DNA of 64,000 nucleotides from Paulinella micropora (Eukaryota; Cercozoa; Imbricatea; Euglyphida). The stretch covers positions 1,176,172-1,240,171 of the forward strand of contig BJOX01000017.1 of the NCBI GenBank assembly GCA_009731375.1, written 5' to 3'. The translations under genes were made by a program, and so were the position numbers. Shown here one piece after another: positions 34,996 to 45,770 of this stretch. The notes beneath the pieces are model-generated. The model was not told where the DNA came from, searched no databases, and saw nothing but the letters and a program-made list of their open reading frames with translations. Every line of letters begins with the position of its first letter. Position 1 is the first letter of the stretch.

Positions 34996-35855
34996 CTAAC
35001 CACCGTCAGTCTCGAACAGACACACGCTCCACACACACACACTTACACACAGCACACAGCTATGCTCTCTACTTGCCAAATAGAGATAGGGTCACGCTAT
35101 GCTTACGCTGTTCTGATGGCACAGACACAGGCAAGCAACCACACACACACCCACACAGAGAGAACACAACAGAGGCCACGAGCAGACTCACACACACACT
35201 ACACAGAATAGTGTTTTGCTTGTCCACACCACCCTTTACTCTCTCGCTCTTCAACCACGTGTGTTACCACTGACTCTGATGCTCAAACTACGCTAAGGCT
35301 ACCTCAGCTACCACCTATGATAGCTTTCCACCTACTAGCAGCTCTATCTGCAAAGTCCGTTGTTGTTTTGGTACAACCACCTAAACACTCACCTTTCGCT
35401 CCTCCCCTCGTGTCCTACGCACGGTTCTTCAGAGCTCACTCCCTCACCACACCTCTCTCTCACTCCTCACACAGTCACTACAGCAATACAAGGAGTAGAT
35501 GCAATGATGCAGTACGAATGCGACAATAACTTAGCAAGGTAAGCTGTTGTGTCCCGTGGGCCAGGGGTGCTCAATCCCCCAGTTACCACGGCAATCAATC
35601 ACAACTGGCCACGTCACCAAGCTGACAAAAGCACCACACCCTTTAGGAGGCTCACCACAGCTTTGCATGCTTCGGTGTCTTGCTCTCTGTCCTGTCCCCC
35701 ACCTTGCCCTTGCACTGCACACCAGCAAAGCAGAGCGTGGGTAGTGTCTACAGTGATCAGCTGTAGCCACACAATTGAAAATGCGCACTTTCCTGTTAAG
35801 GTGGACCCCTCACCCCTTTAACGAAGGTTCTCCTATGCGATCCGTTGCAGAGGTC
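34996..35855 (-). other. Copia-B leader
   Basis: About 880 bases between primer-binding site and gag start, AC-rich near 35000-35270. No coding region is recognised. Confidence 0.6.
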
Positions 35856-35876
35856 ACGCTCCAAGGCTCGATAACC
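35856..35876 (-). promoter_or_regulatory. Copia-B putative primer-binding site
   Basis: In element orientation the bases after the 5' LTR read ggttatcgagccttgg. They resemble the initiator-Met type primer site common in copia elements (tggtatcagagcc) with an indel. The same string in variant form lies at the corresponding place in Copia-C and Copia-D. Confidence 0.5.
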
Positions 35877-36153
35877 CGTTGGGAGAAAACCCTCGCGACT
35901 TCTGCAAACGGTGACCGGAACTCGGGGCGTCCCCCTCCTACCGGCCAACTGCTTCCCACGTAAAAGAATTTAACAATACTGAACAATTCCCGCCAGTCCA
36001 ACTGACGACGTCACACAAAAGATATACCTCCAGAAATGACCCACGAAACGGCCTGATATGGGCAATAATGGTAATGATAAAAGCTAGTGCCACCAGTACC
36101 AGATAGCAATACGGACGTAGTTGAGGAGGAAGTGTCTAATTAATTGTCCAATG
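35877..36153 (-). repeat. Copia-B 5' LTR
   Basis: 277 bases, same ends as the 3' LTR but with an internal deletion of about 73 bases. Confidence 0.9.
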
Positions 36154-36158
36154 ACGGA
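36154..36158. repeat. Copia-B target-site duplication, right copy
   Basis: acgga, matching 27267-27271. Confidence 0.85.
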
Positions 36159-36277
36159 GTCACTACTTTAAGTATTCCTCAGCCACGGTCTTCATATCGT
36201 TAGGAAAGTTACTATATGATGATCGGTTATTAAATATCGTACCGTCCTATTGTAACAATCTGGACTGAGTCGTTATT

Positions 36278-36282
36278 AATAA
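36278..36282. repeat. Copia-C target-site duplication, left copy
   Basis: aataa, repeated at 49198-49202. Confidence 0.75.
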
Positions 36283-36638
36283 CTTTGGGTAGCTCCCCAT
36301 TTATGGAACCTTTACCGATCCCTTTCAGGATCAACCCGGGCTACCTAGCAAGAGTCTTCACGCAATATGGAAACGCACTTTAATAACTCGTATAAGTAGA
36401 AGAACTGATCCGCGTCGGCAAAGACAGCCACGTCACAAAACTGACTAACTTAGATGCTGGTCTGATGCGTACTGACTCTGACTAAGTTACGTATAATCAT
36501 AATTATGACTGGTAAGTGATGTATTAAATCCTTTCAGTTAACATTAGCATTATTGACTGTCCGGCCCTATTGACAAACATATGATCACTTGAACTATCCA
36601 AGTAACGGTGAGTCAAATTGAAATAGCTATGACTAACG
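36283..36638 (-). repeat. Copia-C 3' LTR
   Basis: Aligns along its full length with 48845-49197. In element orientation it begins cgttagtcatagc and ends ctacccaaag. Confidence 0.9.
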
Positions 36639-36650
36639 CTCCCCCTTAGT
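36638..36650 (-). promoter_or_regulatory. Copia-C polypurine tract
   Basis: ctaagggggagcg in element orientation, against the 3' LTR. Confidence 0.75.
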
Positions 36651-36732
36651 TATTTGTCAATGCTATAACTATCCGTCATAAGATTCTTATTGTTCTTAAG
36701 CAAATAAAAAAATTGCGAGCGCTTCCCGTAGG

Positions 36733-36872
36733 GAATATCAAAAGTCCAGAAAAATTATATATATAAATATAGTAGAGGTGCGAGGAAACAAGTGAAAAGA
36801 AAGAATATCAAAAGTCCAGAAAAATTATATATATAAATATAGTAGAGGTGCGAGGAAACAAGTGAAAAGAAA
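36733..36872. repeat. Exact 70-bp tandem duplication
   Basis: Two identical 70-base units starting gaatatcaaaag at 36733 and 36803, in the 3' untranslated part of Copia-C. Confidence 0.95.
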
Positions 36873-37109
36873 GAAAAGCGAGCTGTATGCGTAGAAATGA
36901 AGTTGTCCAGTCTCCTCTGCCACCGGCCGCCGAAAATGTCTGGTGGGGTTTGCCACCCGCCACCCGAGTCCTGGCAAGCCACCCTGTGCCCGCCACCAAC
37001 GGCCTCGATCCTACTATCCGATTGCCGGTGGCACGCGCGTCCAGCTCTACACCTATAGAAATATCACTCGCACAACAAGGAGAAACAAAACACAAAACAT
37101 CGGTGAAAC

Positions 37110-37837
37110 ACCCATAATCATTCCGGGGTACCCGGAATGTCAACCGTAAATTGGTTGAGCAAATAATAAAACTGCTCACGCGGCAACGGTTTAGTAAGTA
37201 AATCACCTATCTGCTTTTTAGTTCCTACCTTTATAAACTTAATCTCTCCATCTCTCTGTAAGTGGTGAATGAAGTGTAATTCGAGAGGCAAATGTTTAGT
37301 GCGGGGGCCGGATAATCCCCTCTCACCCGCGAGAATTGTTTGCGCATCGTCCTCGACAATTTCAACTGCACCTTTTTGTGGAATTCCGAGTTCGACATGA
37401 CCTACTGCTAATCCCTCTCTGATACATTCTGCAGCAGCGTAAATTTCCGCGTCGTTTTAACTAAGTGCTATCCTACTTTGTCTTTTTGAAAGCCATCCTA
37501 TCGGGTCTCCTCCCCACAAGATTATATAAACCGTGCGAGACTTACCCGTTTTCAGACAAACTTTATGTGCGGCATCGGGGCACAATGTGACTTTCGGGTA
37601 GGTCATACCTTGTTGAACGGAATTTGGCCCGTGAAAAGACAAACCGCGAAAAGACTTGATTAAATAGCGTAAAATTCTGCCTAACATAGCATAAGTTACT
37701 CCTTTATCTATGGTTTGCATGACGCCTGCAGCATTAAGGGATTGTTCAATATCAGGCCTTGTCATCTTGGCTAAATAAAGCAAACTGCCTACTATACTCG
37801 GAATAGACATTTTACGCAAAGCGGCATCCTCCGACAT
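37110..37837 (-). pseudogene. Copia-C RNase H
   Basis: Reads PDAAHKVCLKTGKSRTVYII, WLSKRQSRIALS, stop, NDAEIYAAAECIREGLAVGH, IVEDDAQTILAGERGLSGPR and LLTKPLPREQF, ending at a TGA near 37110. The internal TAA replaces the Ser codon present in Copia-D (FSSNDAAEIFAANE); otherwise the frame is intact. This is the C-terminal domain of the polyprotein. Confidence 0.85.
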
Positions 37838-38515
37838 TGCTTCCGGTGTTTGGTCTAAGGGGTACTAACCGGAAAATTTGCAACTGGTACTTTCACTGGT
37901 GCAAGACGATTCTGTCTTTCTCACGCACTATCTCAATACCTTTGAACTCTTTTGCGACTCCTAGCCTTTTTAGTGGGTAATACTGTTCTAACCCAGACGC
38001 GAATTTTTCATAAGCTTCTGTGCTAGGTGCGGAAAATATCAAATCATCCACGTGAAATACTGAGGACCCATTATAGCTTCCTTTATAGGCTTGTCTTTCT
38101 CTACGAACATGCATAAGTCGGAGTCTAACAACCTAAATCCTAGCTTTACTAACTTAGGGGCTAGTATGTCATACCATCTCCTACCTGCCTGCGGCGCACC
38201 ATACAAAGCACTATCAACACGCAATATCATCCCCTCTTTGCCCTCTCTATCTATTGCATCAGGTGGGTAGGCAAATACCGGGTCTTGCATGCGAGCATTT
38301 AAATAAGCATTTTTGAAATCAATTCCGTAAAGCTTATTACCATGCCAAGCAGTTAGTTTAGCAAGCATGAGCAGTGAGCGGTGTGAGACACAAGGAACAA
38401 ACAACTGGTCAGGGTTGAAGCTAACTCCTGGCTCTAACATGTCTCCTCTCAAAGCTAATCTAGACTTAAACAAACTTCCTTCCGTTCTCGTCTATCTTTA
38501 CTTTGTGAACCCATG
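37838..38515 (-). pseudogene. Copia-C reverse transcriptase
   Basis: 38473-38039 carries FKSRLALRGDMLEPGVSFNP, GIDFKNAYLNARMQD and ALYGAPQAGRRWYDIL. 38114-37893 carries catalytic FHVDDLIFSAP and YPLKRLGVAKEFKGIEIV. The pieces overlap in different frames, so at least one indel lies before the YVDD-equivalent motif. Confidence 0.85.
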
Positions 38516-39895
38516 TGAGCCTAACTATCTTGCAAACACCAGCCTTCTTGGCTTCGCTATAGTTAACCCATGTGTATGTCTTGAAGTCCTTAAGGGACTG
38601 TATCTCCTTCTTCATGCCCTCTAACAACTCTTTCGCTGTCAATCCCTGCTCTGCTATCTCTTTTGGCAAACGAATGTTTAGATGAAGCAAAAGCTCATTT
38701 GGCTCATTCATGCATCTGTCATAACATAACATAGCACTCTCCAACTTTCCGGCAGGCAATACGGACTCTCCCTCACTTACCTTGTACTTGTTGATCTCAG
38801 AGTCTAGCATCTTTTCTAGTCTGTCCTCAAACTGAACAAAGTGAGATGGCTTAGGTGGTTGTTTTCTAACTTTTAACCTCTCTTTGGGGGCACACTTCTG
38901 CTTCACTATGCCTGTGCGCACTTTACTCTCCCAGCCCTCCCCGTATGTCTTCTCTGCCCACTCATCTCCCCACTCTCTCGCAAGGACTCTCACTCTCACT
39001 CCTTCTAGTTCCTGAACCTCAACTACTTTTTGTTTTCGTTTTAGTTCACTATGCGGTCGTGATGGTGGTTGGTGTGCTTGTCGTCTTACTCTTTTTCCTT
39101 CCTGAACTATGTTTGCTTCTGTGATCTTGTCATTTTGCTCCCATGTTCTTCCCTTACTAGGTTGCTCACTCTCTTCACATGCTCTTCTCTCGTGTTGTGC
39201 TTGAGGGTCAGATGCATCTGTGAGTGCGTGTGCATGTCCTAGTCCTGTGTTGGTTGTCTGTGGGGTTGTGTCTGTGGGACGGGGTGCAGCTGTCGGTGTG
39301 GTGTCGATGTCCTGTGTAGAAAAGCTATCCTGTGTTGATGTGTGTTTGCGATCGAAGCTGACTCCCCCTGTGTCCCCTTCATACTCCCCTGTTCTTGTTG
39401 ACTATCTGACTGACTAACATCATCGACATGGTCATATGTGTCGTCATCGTCATGAGTCTGTGTCGTGTCCTCTTGTGTGTGGGTGGTAGTGACTGTGGTG
39501 GTGGTGGGTGTGGAGTGTGTTTGTCCAACATCGACACCCTTACTCTCACACTCTCCCTCAGCTACATCCTCATCCCACTCTACTGTTCTGTCTGGATGTG
39601 CTTCCTTCCCTACTACGTAAGGGTTACACCACACGTTCCTAACTCCTGCTATTACTTTTCTACCATCCCATACTCTATATATCTCTCTAAATAAGTCATA
39701 CCCTACTAGCATAACTTTCTTTCCTCTAAACTGTCCCTTTCTACCTTTGCTTGTGTACATCACCCCCATGCATCCTATTGGTCTAAGGTGATTCAAGAAC
39801 GGTTTCCTTCCTAATAACTGTTCATAGGGGGACCCTTTTCTTGGCCCTTGGGTGGCAGGCAAGATGTTGTGAATTGTGGTGGCCGAGCGCTCCAT
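38466..39895 (-). pseudogene. Copia-C integrase C-terminus and linker
   Basis: 39895-39239 has HLRPIGCMGVMYTSKGRKGQ, KVMLVGYDLFREIYRVWDGR and VIAGVRNVWCNPYVVG, then a Thr/His/Asp-rich spacer. 38999-38466 has VLAREWGDEWAEKTYG, HFVQFEDRLEKMLDSEI, QGLTAKELLEGMKKEIQSLK and VRLTWVHKVKIDENGRKFV, which leads into RT. The frame is broken between the two. Confidence 0.8.
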
Positions 39896-40711
39896 CTCTG
39901 CCCAGAAAGAAATGGGCAGGTGGGCGTGGTAACTCTCGCGGCCCCAGCCGTGATGTAATTGGCTTTCTCGGCAATGGGGTTACCATCGTTGTCCCCCGTG
40001 GCCGACGTCTTCCAAATAAACTGTCTAGGCTTCCACCACTCTATCACCTCTTTAGGACATCAACTTCTTGATCACATCTTATCTCTCTTACTCTATTTCC
40101 TGTCTGTCTCTCGTAAAACGCTACTGCCTGCCTAATGCAGTCAATAAATTCATTCTTATGCGAAAGATAATAGTCTTTGATATAAACAACGAGTAATCGT
40201 CCGTAACCGAAAATGTGTGTCTCTTCCCGTGTATTGAACGTACCGACCACGTTGCGGTGTTTATGTGTAGTACTAAGCCTGGCTTACTAGCTCTCTCTAT
40301 CCTATTAACCTTAAACCTAGACAACTGCTTCGCCTTACCTATCATACTTGATTCGCAGAACTCTACCTTTTTCTAGTCTCCTACTAGCTTTTTGCCTAAT
40401 GCATTTGCCAGAGCTCTCATCTTCTTAATGCTATAGTGTCCACAAGCATAGTGGAATAATTCTATATCTACCTTTCTAATTGAACCTGGCTTGCAGGGAT
40501 AAGACGCGTATAGCGTTACCTCCCCTGTTTGCGCTCTACCGTCGGAGATATACCGTAACCGAGAATTTCCGTTACTGGATTTGTCCTTTGTGGCAAATTC
40601 ACGTAAACCTATTCTCTGCCGGCCCTCCTTGCCATTTGCCAATATAATACCATATTTCTTTACGAGTACAGGAAGGATGTGCAACTTACAGTTGCACAAT
40701 CTACAAGTCAT
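39811..40711 (-). pseudogene. Copia-C pre-integrase and integrase core
   Basis: 40711-40373 is the pre-integrase domain (LFHYACGHYSIKKMRALANA with the zinc-binding His pair). 40345-40044 has RHTFSVTDDYS, HKNEFIDCIRQAVAFYERQT and EIRCDQE, which carries the second catalytic Asp. 40047-39811 has the following segment in shifted frames. It matches Copia-D integrase throughout. Confidence 0.8.
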
Positions 40712-40745
40712 CCTTTCTAGACCTTCTTGATTTATCTAGACTAGA

Positions 40746-41079
40746 GTTGGTCTCCGTCGGGACCTTTGTAGACCAACCAATTGTAGAACGGATAGCAATA
40801 GATGGAACGGATAGGGATCGTAGTTCTTGTGCTCAAGCAGCACTGTTTGTATTCAGTAATAAAAGGTAACCAAACTGCAAAAGTGAACTGAGAACACTTG
40901 GAATATAATAACGGAATAGTAGATACTGGGACGCCTGTATTGACTGGTTATTGATTAAAGAGTGTGGTCAATTGCTTCACGGCATTGTCCACCCTCTGCG
41001 CAAAACACCTTTTAATCCGGCGAGTACCATTGCCCGTAGTCTAGTAAGTCTTCCGGCTCGGAAGAACTGCTACTCTGTC
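40746..41079 (+). repeat. Probable 5' LTR of Copia-D
   Basis: Non-coding sequence directly before the Copia-D gag start; its right end is set by ggttaatgagccttg. No 3' partner is present after 47715, so the left end is a guess from the roughly 350-base LTRs of the relatives. Confidence 0.35.
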
Positions 41080-41084
41080 GGTTA

Positions 41085-42330
41085 ATGAGCCTTGCACGCG
41101 AGAAGACAGGCAACAAAAACCATATAAGCAGCATTCCTGAGCTTGAACAGGTCTTTGAGGACCGGTTTCAAACTTAGAAATTCACGTTTAAGATGGTAGC
41201 AACCTCTGAGAGTTCACAGCTAGGAGACATAGTCAGTTTCATAGCAAAGCATCCAGAGAAAGCTGAAGAAAGGTACCCATGGGATGAGTCAGCGTTCAGA
41301 GTAGATGAACAGTACAGTACAGAGTCAGACACTAGCGATAGTGACTCAGCATCAGGTACATAATCTAAGACTAAGACAACATCCCCCGAAGTGGGTAACA
41401 AGACAACAGACGCTGAGGCCTCTAAAGCAAAAGAGAGCCAAGATGCAAGAATACGACCGAAAGAACGAAGTAGGTCAAAGAAAGAAAGAAGAGCGAGAAG
41501 ACGTAAGGTAAACGAACGCAAAGAGCACGCAACGGCCATGCGTAAGCTAAGCCTTTACGTTTCTTTGGCCTTCAAGCATCCAACACTCATAGCTTTATGC
41601 ATGACTGTCTCCGATGGCAACCCTATACGCATGATGGTGCTTGTCAAGCGCCGGTATGGGGGTGCCAACGCATGCTTGCTTTTATTTCATCCTACCCAAG
41701 AGGGGACATTGAGTTGTGGCTGGATAGAAATAGGTATCTTGAAGAGTGCATTCAACGGGATTACGGGGGTAAAATTCCGGACGAATTCTTTTCTTCTTTG
41801 CTCTTGATGAAATTTAAGAAACATACAGTTTTCGCAGGGTTGGATACTATGGTATACCAACTCGGTCGCGAGGACCGTCTGAACCACCGTGAGGTCGAGA
41901 GAGTCATCCGCCGAGTCTGGCAAAATTTTCGTCTAAATTCTGGTCCGGAATCTCGTGGAAAACAAACTAGGCAGATGACACACAAACCCAACACATCCAC
42001 ACTCGTTCGCAGACCAGCACAAGGTACTTTTGTAGCTAAGGAGAGCGAGGGTGAGGAAGAGAAGGGTGGTTGCTACAAGCGGGGGCAAAGGATCATTGGC
42101 GCGCGACGTGCCCAACATTGCCTTGCACGCGTTGCAAGGGCAAAAAGCACAATCGTGCTCAAGTCCTCGTGCCAAGACAATGGTGTTAGCACAGTGCGAG
42201 GATAACGGGAGAGATATTCCGGTGGAAGAGAGAGTTACTGTGCTAGAGGACGTAGCCATAGATCAGGTTGATGGTCTAGAGGGAGTAGGTGAGGAAGAGC
42301 AAGGGGACGAGGAAGACGTTGATTAGTTTG
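41085..42330 (+). pseudogene. Copia-D Gag, N-terminal part
   Basis: Starts MSLAREKTGNKNHISSIPEL and matches the Copia-C Gag order (MSLGTEKSMGLKQEYIPQLD). Then HPEKAEERYPWDES and an acidic Ser/Asp run follow. The second half has GDIELWLDRNRYLEECIQRD and DEFFSSLLLMKFK, corresponding to NVDVWLNDYIAMKREVES in Copia-C. Stops at about 41145 and 41361 and a frameshift near 41600 break it. Confidence 0.7.
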
Positions 42331-43910
42331 AGGGAACTGTGTTTGTTTTGCATGGTGGTTGTAAGCTATTTGATGAGAGTGATGATGATGGTGATGCTCC
42401 ACCTCCTATCATACTACTGCCTGCCCCCACGACATCAACACACAACAACGAAACAAATCACGAACACCAGTAAGAGGAGTAGAGAGAGCAAACACGACAA
42501 GAACAATTTCATTGCCTTCGTTGCCTACACCTATTGCTGTGGTGCCTTCTCTGCTCATGCCTCCACCCCCACAGAGAGAAAACAAGAACAAACAAAAACA
42601 AACATCCAAGACAGGAGTTTGACCAAAACATTGGTAGGTAGGGAGATAGGTGTAGCTACACCATCACTGAACAACACTCCACGTCCAAACAACGCACCAA
42701 CAAAGAAAGAAAAAGAGAAGAAAGCCACACAACGAGATCCACAAACAACAACAACAACCAAAACGACAAGCAAGGATAATCAGGCTGAGAGAATTTCAAG
42801 CACGAAGCAATGCTGCGGGAAAACTTCTCGCAGAAAACCTTGCAAAGTTCGTTTAGGGGCTCATCTTTTCGGGTCGCCTCAAAGAATGGCAGATAGGCTG
42901 CATTACGATGACTACTGCGGATATCACGCAAAACAAAGCGCTTACTTTCCGTTCATTGACTTAGAACAGCCAACAACAGACAGACCACCAGCAGTAGTGA
43001 ATTACCCAAACTAGAAAAAGTTACGGGAAATTGCGAAAGAATTTCTCGATATTTTCGGTAATTTACGCTGTGTAGCTGAGGGAGAGGACTGGAATTATCA
43101 ACCCCCACCTTGGGTTGCTAATCCTAGCTCCTCAGCTACACTTAACACACTGACATGGAGATTTGTAGGTGACGACCAACAGACCGGTCGCGGCGCTCCG
43201 GGAACTTCCCAGACTGACCTCGCTGCTGGATTCGATGCTGCGTCTCCGCGCAACAGGTCCGCCCTCAGCGTCCCTGAGGAAGAGGAACAGGTAAGTACCC
43301 CATCCTCCACTTCCACCATCATTCCCCCATCAGTCATTTCACCTTACAGACTTGTCTCAAGCATTGACATGCAGACAGTCACTGAGGTGAGATAGCTAGA
43401 GAGCTGAAAAGATCAGGGGGAGTATGGGATGAGAGGAGAGTGATTGAGGTAGGAGGAAAGATAGACGAATATCTGACTGATGTGATGAGAGCCATAGAGC
43501 TAGTCACTGTGACTCACAACACAAGAAATAGTCCTAGCAGTCCATACTCCACCGAACATGACAACAAACACTCCACTCCAAACACACCCAACATACCCAA
43601 CACACCGACTGAAGAAGTGATAGAGGTGAGACTAGACCCTACAGGTAAGTTTGTTGAGGTGACAGTTCCTCAGGAACTAATCACAGGTGCGTCTAGGAAG
43701 AGGATTAATCTGTTAGACAGACAGGTGAGAGCAGTTATAACTAACTTGCAGCAAGAGTTGAAAGGACAGATACAGACAGGTATGCCTGATAGAGACTATG
43801 ACCCAGATGACTCTGATGACGTCCCTGAGTTTATGTCATCAGAGCCCTCTGAGTCCTCTGAGTCTGAGGAAGAAGAACAGACGAAGAAGAAAAGAAAGAA
43901 GAAGAAGTAG
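42331..43910 (+). pseudogene. Copia-D Gag C-terminal region with Cys/His motif
   Basis: Open from 42289 to 43014. It has a cluster CCGKTSRRKPCKVRLGAHLF, DYCGYHAKQ, a candidate zinc-binding unit different from the CCHC knuckle. After a TAG at 43012-43014 the frame continues (LREIAKEFLDIFGNLRC) to about 43395. A third frame from 43440 (TEEVIEVRLDPTGKFVEVTV, coiled-coil-like LLDRQVRAVITNLQQEL) ends in an acidic and then basic tail. The family of the last segment is not recognised. Confidence 0.5.
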
Positions 43911-43973
43911 TTTAAGAAGAAAAAGAAAGACAAGAAAAACAAATCGAAAAAGAAACAAGACTCCACTGCAGTC

Positions 43974-44422
43974 ATGGCACACAGTAGGATAGCTAAGAGC
44001 AAACATGTGTACCAGGATAGTGGTGCGACTCAATTTGTCTGTCACGATGAGACGATGATGAAAGAACTGAAGAAGATCAGTAAGGTAACATTCAGTAAAG
44101 GGAATGGAACGAGATTCATAGGTGGGGCAGGGTTGATGTGTGTAGATAGAGTAGATGGAGAGGGGCGATAAGATTTGCAAGAGTGCCTTCTACGATCCAC
44201 TCATGCCAATCAACGTGGCCCCCCACTGGCCCGATGGATCATTTCCATTACAGAGCAGTACCCACCAAAATGGACATATGTTCATCTTGAAGGGAGCACT
44301 GCCTGTGAAGGAAAAGAACATACTAGTCAGGGGGAGGCTAACTAAAGCCTTGCTGTACCGATGGGACAGCCATAAGGATAGTAAGCTAGATCCTAACTGT
44401 CGTTTCACACCTAAGGTTGCGC

Positions 44423-44470
<48 letters not shown>

Positions 44471-44503
44471 CGGGGCAGCAGGGTGGGAGAACCCAAGTAT
44501 AAA
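43974..44503 (+). pseudogene. Copia-D protease and following region
   Basis: YQDSGATQFVCHDE is the aspartic protease motif. After a frameshift near 44165 the reading continues as MPINVAPHWPDGSFPLQSST and LPVKEKNILVRGRLTKALLY. A GA dinucleotide expansion at 44428-44466 then throws the frame into an Arg/Glu run. Confidence 0.75.
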
Positions 44504-44597
44504 GCCCACACCCTTAGACAATAAAGGGACAATAGCAACAGCAAGAGAGAGTAAAGTGAGTATTTAAACATCTAAACTAGTAATAAAGAATGCTGTT

Positions 44598-45770
44598 TTG
44601 TTTGTCAAGTACCCTTCTACTGTCAAGAGAGTGAGAGTGCTGACTGTTAGTATAGTGCATGCTATGGCGGGTCATGTGAGCTGGGAGAGGACTAAAGCAT
44701 TTGCAGACGCTGTAGGCATTAAGCTAATAGGCAGAGATGGTAGTGTAGAGAGTGCGAGAGAAGAGTGTAGAATGTGTGAGTGAGCCATGCATGATTGCCA
44801 AAGCTAGCGTGTTGCCTCGTTTTGCTTCCAATCATTTGCCTAGAGCGGAGAGAGTGGGAGAGATGTTACATTGCGATACGCAAGGCCCATGGAGAGTCAT
44901 GTCACGGGAAGGGAAAAGGTATAAATTCACGATTATGGATGATTTCTCGGGTTATGCTCTTGACTTCTACTTAAGACATAAAAATGAATTTATATCTTGC
45001 ATACATACAGCAATAGCGTTCATGGAGAGACAGACAGAAAATAAAGTTAAAGTTGTAGTTTGCGATCAGGAATTCACGGCCCCAAGAGAGATCAGTGAGA
45101 AGTACAGTGACATTATATGGAAAGATGCTGCCACTGCAGATAAAGACGGCAATGCGAGAGCTGAGAGAATAAACGGAGTGACAGGGGGGCCTGCTCGCGC
45201 ACTTAGGCAGCATGCTCGATTTCCGCCCAACTTTTGGGCAGAAATGGAGCATACAGCCACTGTGCTTTATAATATTTTACCTATTACTAAAGAACAGCAT
45301 AAGGGCACGTCGCTTACCAATTACTATTCAAACGAGCACCACCATTGCACCATTTACGTCCAATGGGGTGCATGGGAGTGATGCACGTAGGAAAGGTAAA
45401 TGGTAAAGGATCCATGCCCGGTAAGTTAGCAAAGTTAGTAGGATACGATATGCATCGCAATTTGCATAGAGTTTGGGACGGACAGAAGGTCTTATCAGGA
45501 GTTAGAAATGTTCGTTTCGATCTCAGTAGGGTAGGTGAGTCGATTGAGCCTCAGGTAGTATGGGAAGATGCAACTGAGGGGGAGATAGACACACAGCCAG
45601 AATTTGACGATGAAATAGACCACAGCAACACACAGGGGTTCTCAGACACCGGGATAGCCATAGGAACTAGCCAGGTAGCTGATTTCGAGCCCAGTTCCAC
45701 TGATAGTCGAGTTGCACCATTCCCACACAGTCCCACACAGTCCCACCAGTACACCGCACGTAGACAGTGA
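44598..45770 (+). pseudogene. Copia-D integrase
   Basis: The pre-integrase zinc motif spans VHAMAGHVSWERTKAFADAV and CRMCEPC. The core has MLHCDTQGPW (D), VVVCDQEFTAP (D) and NARAERINGVTGG (E), followed by HARFPPNFWAEMEHTATVLY. The C-terminal part, 45345-45770, in another frame has RPMG CMGVMHVGK and LVGYDMHRNLHRVWDGQKVL. Two frame changes are present. Confidence 0.85.

Larger units (their letters stand above)
27272..36153 (-). mobile_element. Copia-B, full-length Ty1/copia retrotransposon, inactive
   Basis: 8.9 kb bounded by LTRs and by the direct repeat acgga (27267-27271 and 36154-36158). The order on the minus strand is 5' LTR, about 880-base leader, gag, protease, integrase, RT and RNase H. 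Integrase before RT defines the copia type. The coding parts are interrupted by frameshifts and stops. Several stops lie at codons explained by one C-to-T change (CGA to TGA near 29488 and in the integrase near 30610; CAA to TAA between gag and protease near 31555). The two LTRs differ at about ten aligned bases plus one deletion of about 73 bases, so the insertion is not recent. Confidence 0.93.

Noticed and set aside
36887-37206. Overlapping open frames in the Copia-C 3' UTR as a captured gene
   Set aside because: GC-rich sequence gives chance open frames on both strands; no recognisable motif in either.
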